Below, one piece after another: positions 7,643 through 15,846 of a DNA stretch of 64,000 nt; the first letter of the stretch is position 1, and each line of letters starts with the position of its first letter. Origin of the DNA: Paenibacillus luteus (GTDB lineage Bacteria > Bacillota > Bacilli > Paenibacillales > Paenibacillaceae); NCBI RefSeq assembly GCF_006542765.1, contig NZ_SKCD01000027.1:1-64000 (forward strand). Direction: 5' to 3'. Below the pieces are notes generated by a model that searched no databases, was not told the DNA's origin, and was given only the letters and a program-made list of their open reading frames with translations. The position numbers and the translations under genes were made by a program.

Positions 7643-8520
7643 ATATACAAAAAAGCTTCTCCGAAGCTGCCAAAGAAAACTCTGGCAGCCTTTATCTAGT
7701 TGCCACGCCTATCGGAAATTTGGAGGATATGACCTTTCGTGCGATACGAACGCTAAAGGAAGTCCAGCTCATCGCGGCTGAGGATACAAGGCAGACGCGC
7801 AAGCTGCTTACCCATTTTGAAATTGGGACCCGTATTGTCAGCTATCATGAGCACAACAAGCGCGCCAGCGGTCCTGAGCTGATTCGTCTGCTGCTTGAAG
7901 GGCAATCGATTGCACTTGTCAGCGATGCTGGTCTTCCTGCTATATCTGATCCCGGAGCTGATCTCGTAAGAGATGCCGTCGAGCAGAATATCCCCGTTAT
8001 TCCGATTCCCGGTGCGAATGCCGCATTATCCGCCCTCATTATGTCAGGTTTGCCGACGGAGAGATTCTTATTTGCAGGTTTTCCGCCCCGTGAGCGAAAA
8101 TCATTAACGAAGTGGCTAAAGGAACTGCAAGCGCAAAAAGGGACGCTTCTCTTTTATGAATCTCCTCATCGTATAACCAAAACGCTTGAAGCATTGCAGG
8201 AGTGTCTGGGAGACCGTTCGATTGCTTGTGTAAGAGAGCTGACAAAGCGCCATGAAGAAGCAATTCGTGGGCGGGTATCGGAATGCATGGAATGGTTTGG
8301 AGAGCATCCGCCGCAGGGTGAATTTTGTATCGTTGTGGAAGGTTCGGACGGAATCGGGGCAAGTGAGCAGCCAACTGCAGCGATATGGTGGTCTGAGCTT
8401 GACCTCGCCGCACATGTGGCCCATTACGAAGAGCAATATGACCGGAAGGAAGCAATCAAATTGGTTGCGGTAGATCGCGGACTGCCGAAGCGGGATGTAT
8501 ATAATGAAGTAAATAGATAA
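7639..8520 (+). CDS. rsmI: 16S rRNA (cytidine-1402-2'-O)-methyltransferase
   Basis: A 293-residue SPOUT-unrelated tetrapyrrole-methylase-fold enzyme that 2'-O-methylates C1402 in the 16S rRNA decoding centre. LYLVATPIGNLEDMTFRAI near residue 18, AEDTRQTRKLL and SDAGLPAISDPG near residue 93, and the FPPRER segment are all RsmI signatures. The TTG start at 7639 overlaps the yabB stop. In B. subtilis a GIY-YIG gene (yazA) lies between yabB and rsmI; here it is absent. It is the last gene of the operon before convergent abrB. Confidence 0.95.
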   Translation: MNIQKSFSEAAKENSGSLYLVATPIGNLEDMTFRAIRTLKEVQLIAAEDTRQTRKLLTHFEIGTRIVSYHEHNKRASGPELIRLLLEGQSIALVSDAGLPAISDPGADLVRDAVEQNIPVIPIPGANAALSALIMSGLPTERFLFAGFPPRERKSLTKWLKELQAQKGTLLFYESPHRITKTLEALQECLGDRSIACVRELTKRHEEAIRGRVSECMEWFGEHPPQGEFCIVVEGSDGIGASEQPTAAIWWSELDLAAHVAHYEEQYDRKEAIKLVAVDRGLPKRDVYNEVNR

Positions 8521-8549
8521 TCAAGTCGCTTGGACCCCAAAAAATGGAC

Positions 8550-8588
8550 AAAAAAAGACCTTCCTGGCCGGGTTCAAGCGCAGGAAGG
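8550..8588 (-). terminator. terminator of abrB
   Basis: CCTTCCTG at 8559-8566 and CAGGAAGG at 8581-8588 form an 8-bp stem; read on the minus strand the stem runs into seven T residues. It serves minus-strand abrB. Confidence 0.75.
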
Positions 8589-8651
8589 CATCAAGGAGTA
8601 TAAAAAAGGTTAGAATTAACAAGTTGATAAATATAGTATAACCGATTTTTT

Positions 8652-8906
8652 TTATTTTGTCACAGGTGTTGGCATTTCTGATAAACAAATGTGGCAAACA
8701 ATTTTACCTTTGAAGTAAGATACGTTCTCTGCGTTGCCGCAGAAGATACATGCAGGCTCGTATTTTTTGAGCATAATGCGCTCGCCGTCTACGTAGATCT
8801 CAAGAGCATCTTTTTCGCCAATACCTAGTGTACGGCGCAATTCGATTGGTATAACGACGCGTCCCAGCTCATCAACCTTACGAACAATACCAGTAGATTT
8901 CATCAT
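8652..8906 (-). CDS. abrB: transition-state regulator AbrB
   Basis: An 84-residue DNA-binding protein of the AbrB family, which represses many post-exponential genes during growth. Residues 1-53 form the swapped-hairpin AbrB fold: TGIVRKVDELGRVVIPIELRRTLGI is the classic N-terminal motif. The C-terminal half, with CIFC and CHIC-like Cys residues, drives tetramer formation in relatives. Two ATGs are adjacent (8906 and 8903); a GAGAGGGG ribosome site lies upstream. The promoter at 8976-9004 and a perfect Spo0A box 18 nt past the start site predict repression by phosphorylated Spo0A, as in B. subtilis. Confidence 0.95.
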   Translation of the reverse strand: MMKSTGIVRKVDELGRVVIPIELRRTLGIGEKDALEIYVDGERIMLKKYEPACIFCGNAENVSYFKGKIVCHICLSEMPTPVTK

Positions 8907-8945
8907 AATCTATTATTGCCCCTCTCAAAATGTGTTTCGTCATCG

Positions 8946-8952
8946 TTCGACA
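8946..8952 (-). promoter_or_regulatory. Spo0A box in the abrB leader
   Basis: A perfect TGTCGAA heptamer on the minus strand lies just downstream of the predicted abrB transcription start, where Spo0A binds to repress abrB in B. subtilis. Confidence 0.65.
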
Positions 8953-8975
8953 TACTTTTTACTTTTAGTATTACT

Positions 8976-9004
8976 ATAATACCAACGATTACCATAATAG
9001 TCAA
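8976..9004 (-). promoter_or_regulatory. sigma-A promoter of abrB
   Basis: On the minus strand TTGACT, a 17-bp spacer and TATTAT form a good sigma-A promoter about 70 nt before the abrB start codon. Confidence 0.75.
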
Positions 9005-9089
9005 CTAAGAAAATTGCTCATAATAGCCGTTGGGATAAGTATTTGACTAGTTACAAGGGTCATATTACTCTGTAATAGAATACAACAGC

Positions 9090-9151
9090 TTCGACATTTT
9101 GGAAACTAAATTACGACACTATTCGACAATAGATTCACTTAATGTGTCGAA
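9090..9151 (+). promoter_or_regulatory. cluster of three Spo0A boxes before the HD gene
   Basis: Three perfect TGTCGAA heptamers lie within 62 nt: 9090-9096 and 9122-9128 on the minus strand and 9145-9151 on the plus strand. They sit between a possible promoter (TTGACT at 9043) and the HD-hydrolase start codon at 9178, so Spo0A control of that gene is plausible. Confidence 0.55.
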
Positions 9152-9177
9152 AATATGAACAAAGGAGATGAGAGACA

Positions 9178-10476
9178 ATGAAGCAGCAGCTGACCGAAGA
9201 GAAAGTTTTTAAGGACCCTGTCCATCATTACATTTATGTGCAGGACCAGACCATTTGGGATTTAATTAATACGAAAGAGTTTCAGCGTTTGCGCAGAATA
9301 CGTCAATTAGGGACCTCCTATTTGACCTTCCATGGGGCAGAGCACAGCCGGTTTTCCCACTCGCTAGGCGTGTACGAAATCACGCGTAAAATCATATCCC
9401 AATTCGAACGCAACGGCTATCCGGATTGGCCAGCGGAAGAAAGGCTGGTTTCGCTTTGCGCAGCGCTCCTGCATGATGTCGGTCACGGACCATTCTCCCA
9501 TTCCTTAGAAGAAGTATTCGACACGGATCATGAAGAGTGGACCTGTAAAATCATTTTAGAGGATACGGAAATCAACCAGGTATTGCGCAATGTTTCCGAG
9601 CAGTTCCCTGCACAGGTAGCTGCAGTTATTCAGAAAAACTATCCGAAACCGATCGTCGTAAGCCTTATTTCAAGCCAAATGGATGCAGACCGCATGGATT
9701 ATTTGCTAAGAGACGCTTATTTTACAGGCGTAAACTATGGAACCTTTGATTTAGAACGCATATTGCGTGTATTGCGTCCTTATAAAGGGCAAATTGTAGT
9801 CAAAGAGAGCGGGATGCATGCCGTTGAGCATTATTTGATGTCCCGTTATCAGATGTATTGGCAGATTTACTTCCATCCGGTTACGAGAAGCTCGGAAATC
9901 ATTCTACGTCAAATATTTCGTAGAGCGCAGGAGCTTTATGTGGGTGGCTATGTTTTCGAGTGGATGCCGGCTTCCGTTAAAGGGCTGCTTCATAATACGA
10001 TGACGGTGAAGGATTATTTGAAGCTGGATGAAGCGCTTGTACAGACGGCTTTCATGCAATGGGCGGACGAGAAGGATATGCTGCTAAGCGATCTTTGCGA
10101 CCGTTTTCTAAACCGTCGTTTATATAAGTACATAACAATCGATAACCCCGACGAAGCACAGTTAAATGAGATCAGTGATTGCTTTTCTTCTATAGGAATG
10201 GAACCGGAGTATCATATGGAAATCGATTTCCCGTTTGATCTGCCATATGACGTGTACCGTCCCGACAAAAAAGAGGGAGAAAAGCAAGAAAAAGCGCCGA
10301 TTTTGTTGTTAGACGGGCAGGACGAAGTAAGCGAAATATCTGCCAAATCCGACATTGTTCGCTCGATTACGGGCCTCCATCAAGGGGAATATCACTTGTA
10401 TTATCCGGAAGAGCCGCTCAAAAAAAATATTCATCTGTTATCCGAAAAAATAAAAAAAATATTCAAATTGAACTAA
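9178..10476 (+). CDS. HD-domain nucleotide phosphohydrolase (YwfO-like)
   Basis: A 432-residue HD-superfamily enzyme. H...HSLGVYEITR near residue 60 and LLHDVGHGPFSHSLEEVF near residue 98 supply the His and His-Asp metal ligands, and SQMDADRMDYLLRDAYFTG near residue 165 supplies the later Asp. This arrangement matches SAMHD1-like dNTP triphosphohydrolases and B. subtilis YwfO; the substrate is inferred. ATG 9178 has AAAGGAGATGAG upstream. It stands where B. subtilis has metS, and is followed 17 nt later by tatD, so the two share a transcript. Upstream Spo0A boxes suggest it changes at sporulation onset. Confidence 0.9.
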   Translation: MKQQLTEEKVFKDPVHHYIYVQDQTIWDLINTKEFQRLRRIRQLGTSYLTFHGAEHSRFSHSLGVYEITRKIISQFERNGYPDWPAEERLVSLCAALLHDVGHGPFSHSLEEVFDTDHEEWTCKIILEDTEINQVLRNVSEQFPAQVAAVIQKNYPKPIVVSLISSQMDADRMDYLLRDAYFTGVNYGTFDLERILRVLRPYKGQIVVKESGMHAVEHYLMSRYQMYWQIYFHPVTRSSEIILRQIFRRAQELYVGGYVFEWMPASVKGLLHNTMTVKDYLKLDEALVQTAFMQWADEKDMLLSDLCDRFLNRRLYKYITIDNPDEAQLNEISDCFSSIGMEPEYHMEIDFPFDLPYDVYRPDKKEGEKQEKAPILLLDGQDEVSEISAKSDIVRSITGLHQGEYHLYYPEEPLKKNIHLLSEKIKKIFKLN

Positions 10477-10493
10477 AGGAGCCTTACATCAAT

Positions 10494-11267
10494 ATGACAT
10501 TACTATTTGATACACACACCCATTTAGATTCATACAAGTTTGACGAAGACCGGGAAGCAGTAATTCAGCGTGCAAAAGATGCAGGCGTTCACATGCTCGT
10601 GAATATAGGTTTTAATCGTGAGACGATTCCGACGACAATGGAGCTAGCCGAGAAGTATGATTTTATCTATGCAGCAGTTGGCTGGCATCCGGTGGACAGC
10701 ATCGACATGCTGCCGGAGGATTTGGCGTGGATTGAGCGGCTTTGCGCGCATGAAAAAGTGGTGGCCATAGGCGAGATTGGGTTGGACTACCACTGGGACA
10801 CTTCCCCAAAGGATGTTCAGCAGCGAGTATTCCGGGAGCAAATCCGACTTGCACGCAAGGTAGGAAAACCCATTGTTATCCATAATCGAGAAGCGCATGA
10901 GGATGTTATCCGAATTCTTCAGGAGGAAAATGCAGCAGAGGTTGGAGGGGTTATGCACTGCTTCTCGGGCAGTTACGAAACCGCCAAGCAATGTTTGGAT
11001 ATGAACTTCTATATCTCATTTGGAGGGCCGGTCACTTTCCAAAATGCAAGGGTTTCCAAAGAGGTTCTCAAGCAGGTTCCGCTGGACCGAATTTTGATCG
11101 AAACCGATGCCCCATATTTGGCTCCTCATCCATTCCGAGGGAAGCGAAATGAGTCCGCTTATGTGCTTCGGGTTGCAGAGACAGCAGCCGAATTATTAGG
11201 CAAAACCGTCGAAGAAATAGGCGCAATTACGACCGAAAACGGAAAAAAATGTTTTGGTATTGTCTGA
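10494..11267 (+). CDS. tatD: TatD family metal-dependent DNase
   Basis: A 257-residue TIM-barrel metallohydrolase. FDTHTHLDSY at residues 5-14 gives the HxH metal pair, GEIGLDYHW near residue 92 gives the Glu ligand, and IHNREA, MHCFSG and ETDAPYLAPHPFRGKRNES give the remaining His and Asp ligands. TatD enzymes degrade DNA, often 3' to 5', in repair and DNA turnover. It is coupled to the upstream HD gene by a short gap holding an AAAGGAG site. The next gene, yabE, is under separate riboswitch control. Confidence 0.95.
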   Translation: MTLLFDTHTHLDSYKFDEDREAVIQRAKDAGVHMLVNIGFNRETIPTTMELAEKYDFIYAAVGWHPVDSIDMLPEDLAWIERLCAHEKVVAIGEIGLDYHWDTSPKDVQQRVFREQIRLARKVGKPIVIHNREAHEDVIRILQEENAAEVGGVMHCFSGSYETAKQCLDMNFYISFGGPVTFQNARVSKEVLKQVPLDRILIETDAPYLAPHPFRGKRNESAYVLRVAETAAELLGKTVEEIGAITTENGKKCFGIV

Positions 11268-11320
11268 AATCGAGAGAAATGAAGAGAATGGCAGACCTTT
11301 ATCGCGTAAAAACTAATTTT

Positions 11321-11346
11321 TATAGCGAATATCGCTTATTTTTTCC
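11321..11346 (+). terminator. weak terminator after tatD
   Basis: AGCGA/TCGCT with a small loop is followed by TATTTTTTCC. The stem is short, so the call is tentative. Confidence 0.35.
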
Positions 11347-11390
11347 GTCTTTATCCACCTTTTTCGCTTAAATCGTCTTTTATCGTATCT

Positions 11391-11419
11391 TTACAATTGA
11401 CCTCGTATGAGGGTATGAT
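11391..11419 (+). promoter_or_regulatory. promoter of the yabE riboswitch transcript
   Basis: TTACAA, a 17-bp spacer and TATGAT lie about 40 nt before the riboswitch. A TTGACC at 11397 has no good -10 at the right spacing. Confidence 0.5.
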
Positions 11420-11460
11420 TCATCTCAGAGCATTAAATTTTTGTATTGGATTTCCAGTTT

Positions 11461-11619
11461 ACGCTTAATCTCCAGTTGGAGAGCGGGGGAACCGAATACG
11501 GGTTTTCGCACCGTATTTTGAAATTCTTCAGGGGTGAATTTCGGAAGCTTTGCCATGAGCATTGCATTTCGAATAGGGCGACTCTCTTGCCCGAATCCGT
11601 CAGCTAACCTCGTAAGCGT
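11461..11619 (+). ncRNA. c-di-AMP riboswitch (ydaO-yuaA class)
   Basis: The leader of yabE has the conserved blocks of the ydaO-yuaA class in order: GAGCGGGGGAACCGAATACG, GGGGTGAATTTCGGAAGC, AATAGGGCGACTC and CCCGAATCCGTCAGCTAACC. The outer stem P1 pairs ACGCTTA (11461-11467) with TAAGCGT (11613-11619). These riboswitches bind two c-di-AMP molecules and switch the downstream gene off, usually through a terminator, which is present at 11682. Control of cell-wall hydrolase genes is a known use of the class. Confidence 0.93.
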
Positions 11620-11681
11620 TTATAGAGAGTGATCAACCTCGTGCATCCATTTTTCTGTATCCCAGTGTAGTTAATGACCGG

Positions 11682-11722
11682 GAAGCCACGAAACAGATCC
11701 TCTGTCGACGGCTTCTTTTTAT
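11682..11722 (+). terminator. expression-platform terminator of the c-di-AMP riboswitch
   Basis: GAAGCC and GGCTTC, with an inner ACAGA/TCTGT stem, are followed by TTTTTATTTT. It sits 60 nt past the aptamer and about 160 nt before yabE, as expected for transcription control. Confidence 0.75.
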
Positions 11723-11882
11723 TTTCGAATAATCGGGAATTTGTCGACATAGGGATAAAAGATGGAGGTGGGAGGATCGATAGCAGTACTGGATTGCGTG
11801 CTTGCACGCCAATATACTATAGTCGCGTCAGTTGTATCATGCGTAACACTTGGCGGCGGGGCTATGAAGGAGGACCGATGAA

Positions 11883-13031
11883 GTGGGAATACTCCAGGTT
11901 AAGGACACCCATGGGAAACGATCATCCAGCATGTCTTTCGCATTGCGATGGAAGCGTGAAAACTTGCGTTTGATTCTTTTGAGTGCTACTATCTCAATCG
12001 CTATGACTTTCATGTTTTTGGTGTTGTTGTACGGAACGGCTGTCAAAAGCGTCTCCGTAGTAGTGAACGGACAAGAAACCGTTGTTGAAACAAAACAATG
12101 GGTCCTGCAACGCCTACTGGATGAACAAGCTATCGCAATTGGACCACATGATGAGGTGTCCATACCGCTTAATGCGGCAATAAAGGACGGAGATCGTATT
12201 GAGGTCACTCATGCGGTACCGGTAATTGTGAAAGCTGATGGCAAGACCTCTACTGTGTACACGACAGAGAGAACAGTGCAGGCAGCGATCGAGGAATTAA
12301 ATATTCCAGTTCGTAAACAAGATAAAGTAATGCCTCCGCTTGAAACGGTAGTTGATACGGAAGTAACGGTAACGGTCGTGCGCGTAGACACCAAAGTGTC
12401 TGAAACCGAGCGTACCATGCCGTACTCTATCGTGAAGAAACAAGATCCTAATTTGGAAGCGGGCAAGGAAAAGCTCGTGCAAACCGGTAAAGAAGGACTC
12501 ATTGTCGAACATATCGAGAAGCAGTATGAGGACGGAATTCTTATTTCGAAGAAGATGGTCAGCAAAGTGGTCGAGACAGCCGCGGTTGATCAGGTCGTTG
12601 CGATCGGAACGAAGAAGGCTGAGCCTAAAGTAACTGTGCTCTCGAGCAAAAGCCCAAGCGTTTCAACGCTCACGAAGAGCGGTGTATCGTTTAAGGCGAA
12701 GTCCGTACTTAAGAACGTCACGCTGACGGCTTATTCGGCAGGTGTCGCTTCGACTGGCAAAGATGAAGATCATCCGGATTATGGTATTACCGCATCAGGT
12801 GTCAGGGTGAAAGAGGGACGAACCATAGCGGTTGATCCCAAGATTATCCCGATAGGCTGGTGGGTTTATATTGAAGGAATCGGTTTCCGTCGTGCTGAAG
12901 ATACAGGCAGTGCGATAAAGGGAAATAAAATCGATGTTTACTTTGATAGCAACAAAACTGCAAATAAGTTTGGCCGCAAGAAAGGCTTTACGGTATATGT
13001 GTTAGGGCCTAATAAGCCAACGGCCAGCTGA
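11883..13031 (+). CDS. yabE: cell-wall-binding 3D/G5-domain protein YabE
   Basis: A 382-residue exported wall hydrolase of the Rpf/YabE type. Residues about 30-52 form a signal anchor; repeated DUF348 domains follow (residues 55-165), then a G5 domain (about 175-250), and a C-terminal 3D domain whose three Asp residues appear in AVDPKIIPIG and AEDTGSAIKGNKIDVYF. The 3D domain is the lytic-transglycosylase-like fold of MltA. The GTG at 11883 lies 9 nt after AAGGAGG. An ATG at 11878 in another frame opens a short overlapping ORF and is not favoured. The riboswitch upstream makes its expression depend on c-di-AMP, linking wall turnover to that signal. Confidence 0.93.
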   Translation: MGILQVKDTHGKRSSSMSFALRWKRENLRLILLSATISIAMTFMFLVLLYGTAVKSVSVVVNGQETVVETKQWVLQRLLDEQAIAIGPHDEVSIPLNAAIKDGDRIEVTHAVPVIVKADGKTSTVYTTERTVQAAIEELNIPVRKQDKVMPPLETVVDTEVTVTVVRVDTKVSETERTMPYSIVKKQDPNLEAGKEKLVQTGKEGLIVEHIEKQYEDGILISKKMVSKVVETAAVDQVVAIGTKKAEPKVTVLSSKSPSVSTLTKSGVSFKAKSVLKNVTLTAYSAGVASTGKDEDHPDYGITASGVRVKEGRTIAVDPKIIPIGWWVYIEGIGFRRAEDTGSAIKGNKIDVYFDSNKTANKFGRKKGFTVYVLGPNKPTAS

Positions 13032-13156
13032 TGAATGGGGTTACCATCATCTTATCGTAATTTTTAATTAAATATGCCATCATAAGGAGAGGCAACGCCT
13101 CTTCTTTTTGCATGTTTGCGGGGATAATAGTTCATAAGATGAAGGGAATGGTCTTG

Positions 13157-13705
13157 ATGATCAAAGAGATCATTGTCGTAGAAGGAAAAGATGATACGGT
13201 AGCGATAAAACGGGCGGTAGCCGCGGACACCATAGAGACGAATGGCTCGGCCATCGGCGAGGATGTGCTAAGGAGAATTGCGCTGGCGAATGAACGCCGG
13301 GGCGTAATCATCTTTACCGATCCTGACCATGCGGGGGAACGCATTCGTAAAATCGTGGCGCGTCACGCGCCTGGCTGCAAGCATGCTTTTTTGCCTCAAG
13401 AGAAAGCTTTGTATAAAGGGGACATCGGGATTGAGAATGCTAGTCCCGAAGCCATACGCACAGCGCTCTCGGAGCTTCGGACGGAAACGGCGGATGAAGC
13501 GGGAGAGATCAGCTGGGAAGACTTAATGGGTGCTGGCCTGATTGTACATCCGGAAGCATCAAATCGAAGACTTGTCATGGGGAAGCTGCTCGGTATCGGG
13601 TATGCGAACGGCAAGCAGTTCTATAAGCGTTGTACAAGCTTCCGTATTAGCAAGGCTGAATTTACTGAGGCTTATCGGCAGATGGAAAAGGAACTGGAGG
13701 GATAG
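13157..13705 (+). CDS. rnmV: ribonuclease M5
   Basis: A 182-residue Toprim-domain nuclease that makes the final cuts maturing 5S rRNA. KEIIVVEGKDDTVAIKRAV at the N-terminus has the Toprim Glu, and GVIIFTDPDHAGERIRK near residue 57 has the DxD metal site. ATG 13157 is used because GAAGGGA precedes it and the product then starts like other RNase M5; an ATG at 13112 would add 15 residues. Its partner in B. subtilis, L18, is encoded elsewhere. It ends 5 nt before rsmA. Confidence 0.95.
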   Translation: MIKEIIVVEGKDDTVAIKRAVAADTIETNGSAIGEDVLRRIALANERRGVIIFTDPDHAGERIRKIVARHAPGCKHAFLPQEKALYKGDIGIENASPEAIRTALSELRTETADEAGEISWEDLMGAGLIVHPEASNRRLVMGKLLGIGYANGKQFYKRCTSFRISKAEFTEAYRQMEKELEG

Positions 13706-13709
13706 CTTA

Positions 13710-14633
13710 ATGAGCAGTCAAGAGCATATAGAGCAGCAAAGCAAGGATAAGCCGGCTAAAATAGAAGTGGGTACGCCCAAGCGTACCAAAGAGATTATTG
13801 CGAAGTATGGCTTCTCTTTCAAGAAAAGTTTAGGTCAAAATTTTCTGATCGATCAGAACATACTTAATAATATCGTTGCAGCTGCGGAACTTGATGAGAC
13901 AAAGGGAGCGCTGGAGATTGGACCAGGCATCGGTGCGCTCACACAGCGGCTTGCACAGGCAGCTGGCAAGGTTACGGCTGTAGAAATCGATAATCGCTTA
14001 ATTCCAATACTCAAAGAGGTTCTGGCTGATCAGGAGCAGACGACGGTCATTCATGGCGACGTACTTAAGCTGGACCTGAAACAGCTGTTGGAGGAGCAAT
14101 TTGCCGGGGTGTCTGGCGTGAGTGTCGTTGCTAACCTGCCTTATTATGTTACGACGCCGATTCTAATGAAGCTGCTTGAGGAGCGTCTGCCGCTTGAGCA
14201 TATTGTTGTTATGATCCAGAAGGAAGTAGCCGAGCGTATGGCAGCGAAGCCAGGCGGCAAGGAGTACGGCAGTCTTAGCGTTGCCGTTCAGTACTATTGC
14301 GTGCCTAAGCTGGTCTGTATGGTGCCTCATACGGTATTTATTCCACAACCGAATGTGGATTCAGCTGTTATTAAGTTATCCTTGCGTGATAAGCCGGCGG
14401 TTGATGTGCCGGACGAGGATCATTTTTTCCGTGTCGTGCAAGCGAGCTTCGCACAGCGTCGGAAAACATTAGCGAACAATCTTACTGCTTTCGTAGGTAA
14501 GGAGCGTCGTGAAGCATTAACAGAGATGCTTCATAAGAACGACATAGACCCAATCAGGCGGGGGGAGACACTTTCGCTTGAGGAATTCGCGCGCATTAGC
14601 CGCAGCATGCTAGAAGCAGGCTGGGGCGCTTAG
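13710..14633 (+). CDS. rsmA: 16S rRNA dimethyladenosine transferase (KsgA)
   Basis: A 307-residue Rossmann-fold methylase that dimethylates A1518 and A1519 at the 3' end of 16S rRNA. KSLGQNFLIDQNILNNIV is the family start signature, LEIGPGIGALTQRLA is SAM motif I, VEIDNR motif II, and NLPYYVTTPI the catalytic NLPY motif. The N-terminus is about 25 residues longer than in E. coli, rich in charged residues. ATG 13710 follows CTGGAGGG, a strong site inside the end of rnmV, so the two rRNA-maturation genes are coupled. Confidence 0.96.
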   Translation: MSSQEHIEQQSKDKPAKIEVGTPKRTKEIIAKYGFSFKKSLGQNFLIDQNILNNIVAAAELDETKGALEIGPGIGALTQRLAQAAGKVTAVEIDNRLIPILKEVLADQEQTTVIHGDVLKLDLKQLLEEQFAGVSGVSVVANLPYYVTTPILMKLLEERLPLEHIVVMIQKEVAERMAAKPGGKEYGSLSVAVQYYCVPKLVCMVPHTVFIPQPNVDSAVIKLSLRDKPAVDVPDEDHFFRVVQASFAQRRKTLANNLTAFVGKERREALTEMLHKNDIDPIRRGETLSLEEFARISRSMLEAGWGA

Positions 14634-14654
14634 GCGGTTCCGGCATAAAATACT

Positions 14655-14683
14655 CACCTTTCTCGCCTCATGCCCATAGGATA
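14655..14683 (+). promoter_or_regulatory. candidate sigma-K promoter of yabG
   Basis: CACC at 14655-14658, 16 bp, then CATAGGATA at 14675-14683 fits the sigma-K pattern (MACM, N16, CATANNNTA) exactly. yabG is sigma-K dependent in B. subtilis. The leader would be only about 15 nt, with the ribosome site close to the transcript start. Confidence 0.5.
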
Positions 14684-14703
14684 GACGAAGAGGTGATTTA
14701 CCC

Positions 14704-15588
14704 ATGAAGCAAGGGGACCTGGTCGTCCGCAAATCGTATGGCGGTGACGTGCTATTCAAGGTTGAAGATGTTCGTACACATACTGCCGTTCTGAAGGGCA
14801 CGGACTACCGATTGCTTGCGGATGCTCCGATTCCTGATCTGTCGGTTGTAAGCGACCCAGAATCGACAAGAGCGGTGCAGCAAGTTCGAATTAAAGTGAA
14901 TGATTCATTGAAACGCATGCATTCGGAGCGCGAACGTCAAGCCATGGAAAATGAGGATAGTATTCGGCATGCGTTGCAGCAGAGCCAGCCATTTTTTGAG
15001 GTGCCCGGAAAGGTACTTCATCTTGATGGGGATGGTAATTATTTGAAAAAGAGCATGCAATTGTATAACACGATGCATGTTCCTTCTCATGGACTTCATG
15101 TACATGAATCCCAAATGGCTGATGTGCTCTACCGACTGCTTCCGCAGATTCAACCAGATATTGTCGTCATTACCGGTCATGACGGTGTCTTGAAGAATCG
15201 TGCGCAAATGGATCTCTACAGTCTCAGCAGCTACAAAAACTCGCAGCATTTCGTTAATGCGGTTCGCGTTGCCCGTGATTACGAAAAAAATCGCGACGGC
15301 CTGATCGTCATAGCCGGAGCCTGCCAGTCCCATTTTGAAGCGCTGCTGCAGGTAGGGTCCAACTTTGCAAGCTCACCTGGCCGCATATTGATTCATGCGC
15401 TCGATCCTGTTTATATAGCCATCAAAGCAAGCTATACGTCGATCAAGGATACGATTAACTTGGCTGATGTTATACACGGCACAATAAGCGGTATAGACGG
15501 CGTAGGAGGCATTGAGACGATGGGCCGCTTCAGGGTAGGTTTGCCTAAGCCCAAGATAACTTCATCCTCCTCCGTATTGAAGCAATAA
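14704..15588 (+). CDS. yabG: sporulation cysteine protease YabG
   Basis: A 294-residue member of the YabG family, which processes spore-coat proteins such as SafA and SpoIVA in the mother cell. The sequence matches the family throughout: an N-terminal SH3-like segment (GDLVVRKSYGGDVLFKV), the GHDG loop near residue 159, and GACQSHFEALLQVGSNFASSPGR near residue 205 that holds the Cys. AGAGGTGA precedes ATG 14704. It has its own late promoter and stands between rsmA and veg as in B. subtilis. Confidence 0.95.
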   Translation: MKQGDLVVRKSYGGDVLFKVEDVRTHTAVLKGTDYRLLADAPIPDLSVVSDPESTRAVQQVRIKVNDSLKRMHSERERQAMENEDSIRHALQQSQPFFEVPGKVLHLDGDGNYLKKSMQLYNTMHVPSHGLHVHESQMADVLYRLLPQIQPDIVVITGHDGVLKNRAQMDLYSLSSYKNSQHFVNAVRVARDYEKNRDGLIVIAGACQSHFEALLQVGSNFASSPGRILIHALDPVYIAIKASYTSIKDTINLADVIHGTISGIDGVGGIETMGRFRVGLPKPKITSSSSVLKQ

Positions 15589-15748
15589 GCCATTTTAGAG
15601 CTGACTGGATGATAAGAAGTAAAAATGAAAAGACATAAAAAATTGCTTTTTCAGCTTCAATTTGTGCTTTTATTTTGAAGCAACTTCTTAATATGTATAT
15701 AATTTGCTCGCTTATGCATGGTTTTTTAAAAAATGGGTGAATTCACCG

Positions 15749-15778
15749 TTGACAAGTAAATATTCCGGCTGATATAAT
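15749..15778 (+). promoter_or_regulatory. upstream sigma-A promoter of veg
   Basis: TTGACA, 18 bp, TATAAT. The first of two consensus promoters in tandem ahead of veg. Confidence 0.8.
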
Positions 15779-15790
15779 ATTTTGCTTTGT

Positions 15791-15819
15791 TTGACAAACC
15801 TCCTCTTTTTGGTTATAAT
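15791..15819 (+). promoter_or_regulatory. downstream sigma-A promoter of veg
   Basis: TTGACA, 17 bp, TATAAT: a perfect sigma-A consensus, 28 nt before the start codon. B. subtilis veg is also known for very strong vegetative promoters. Confidence 0.9.
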
Positions 15820-15846
15820 GGACAAGGAAAGAGGTGGTAGTGGACA

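Noticed and set aside
11878..11973. Short ORF from ATG 11878 overlapping yabE
   Set aside because: It shares the ribosome site with yabE GTG 11883 but the product is not conserved-looking; kept only as a possible alternative start.
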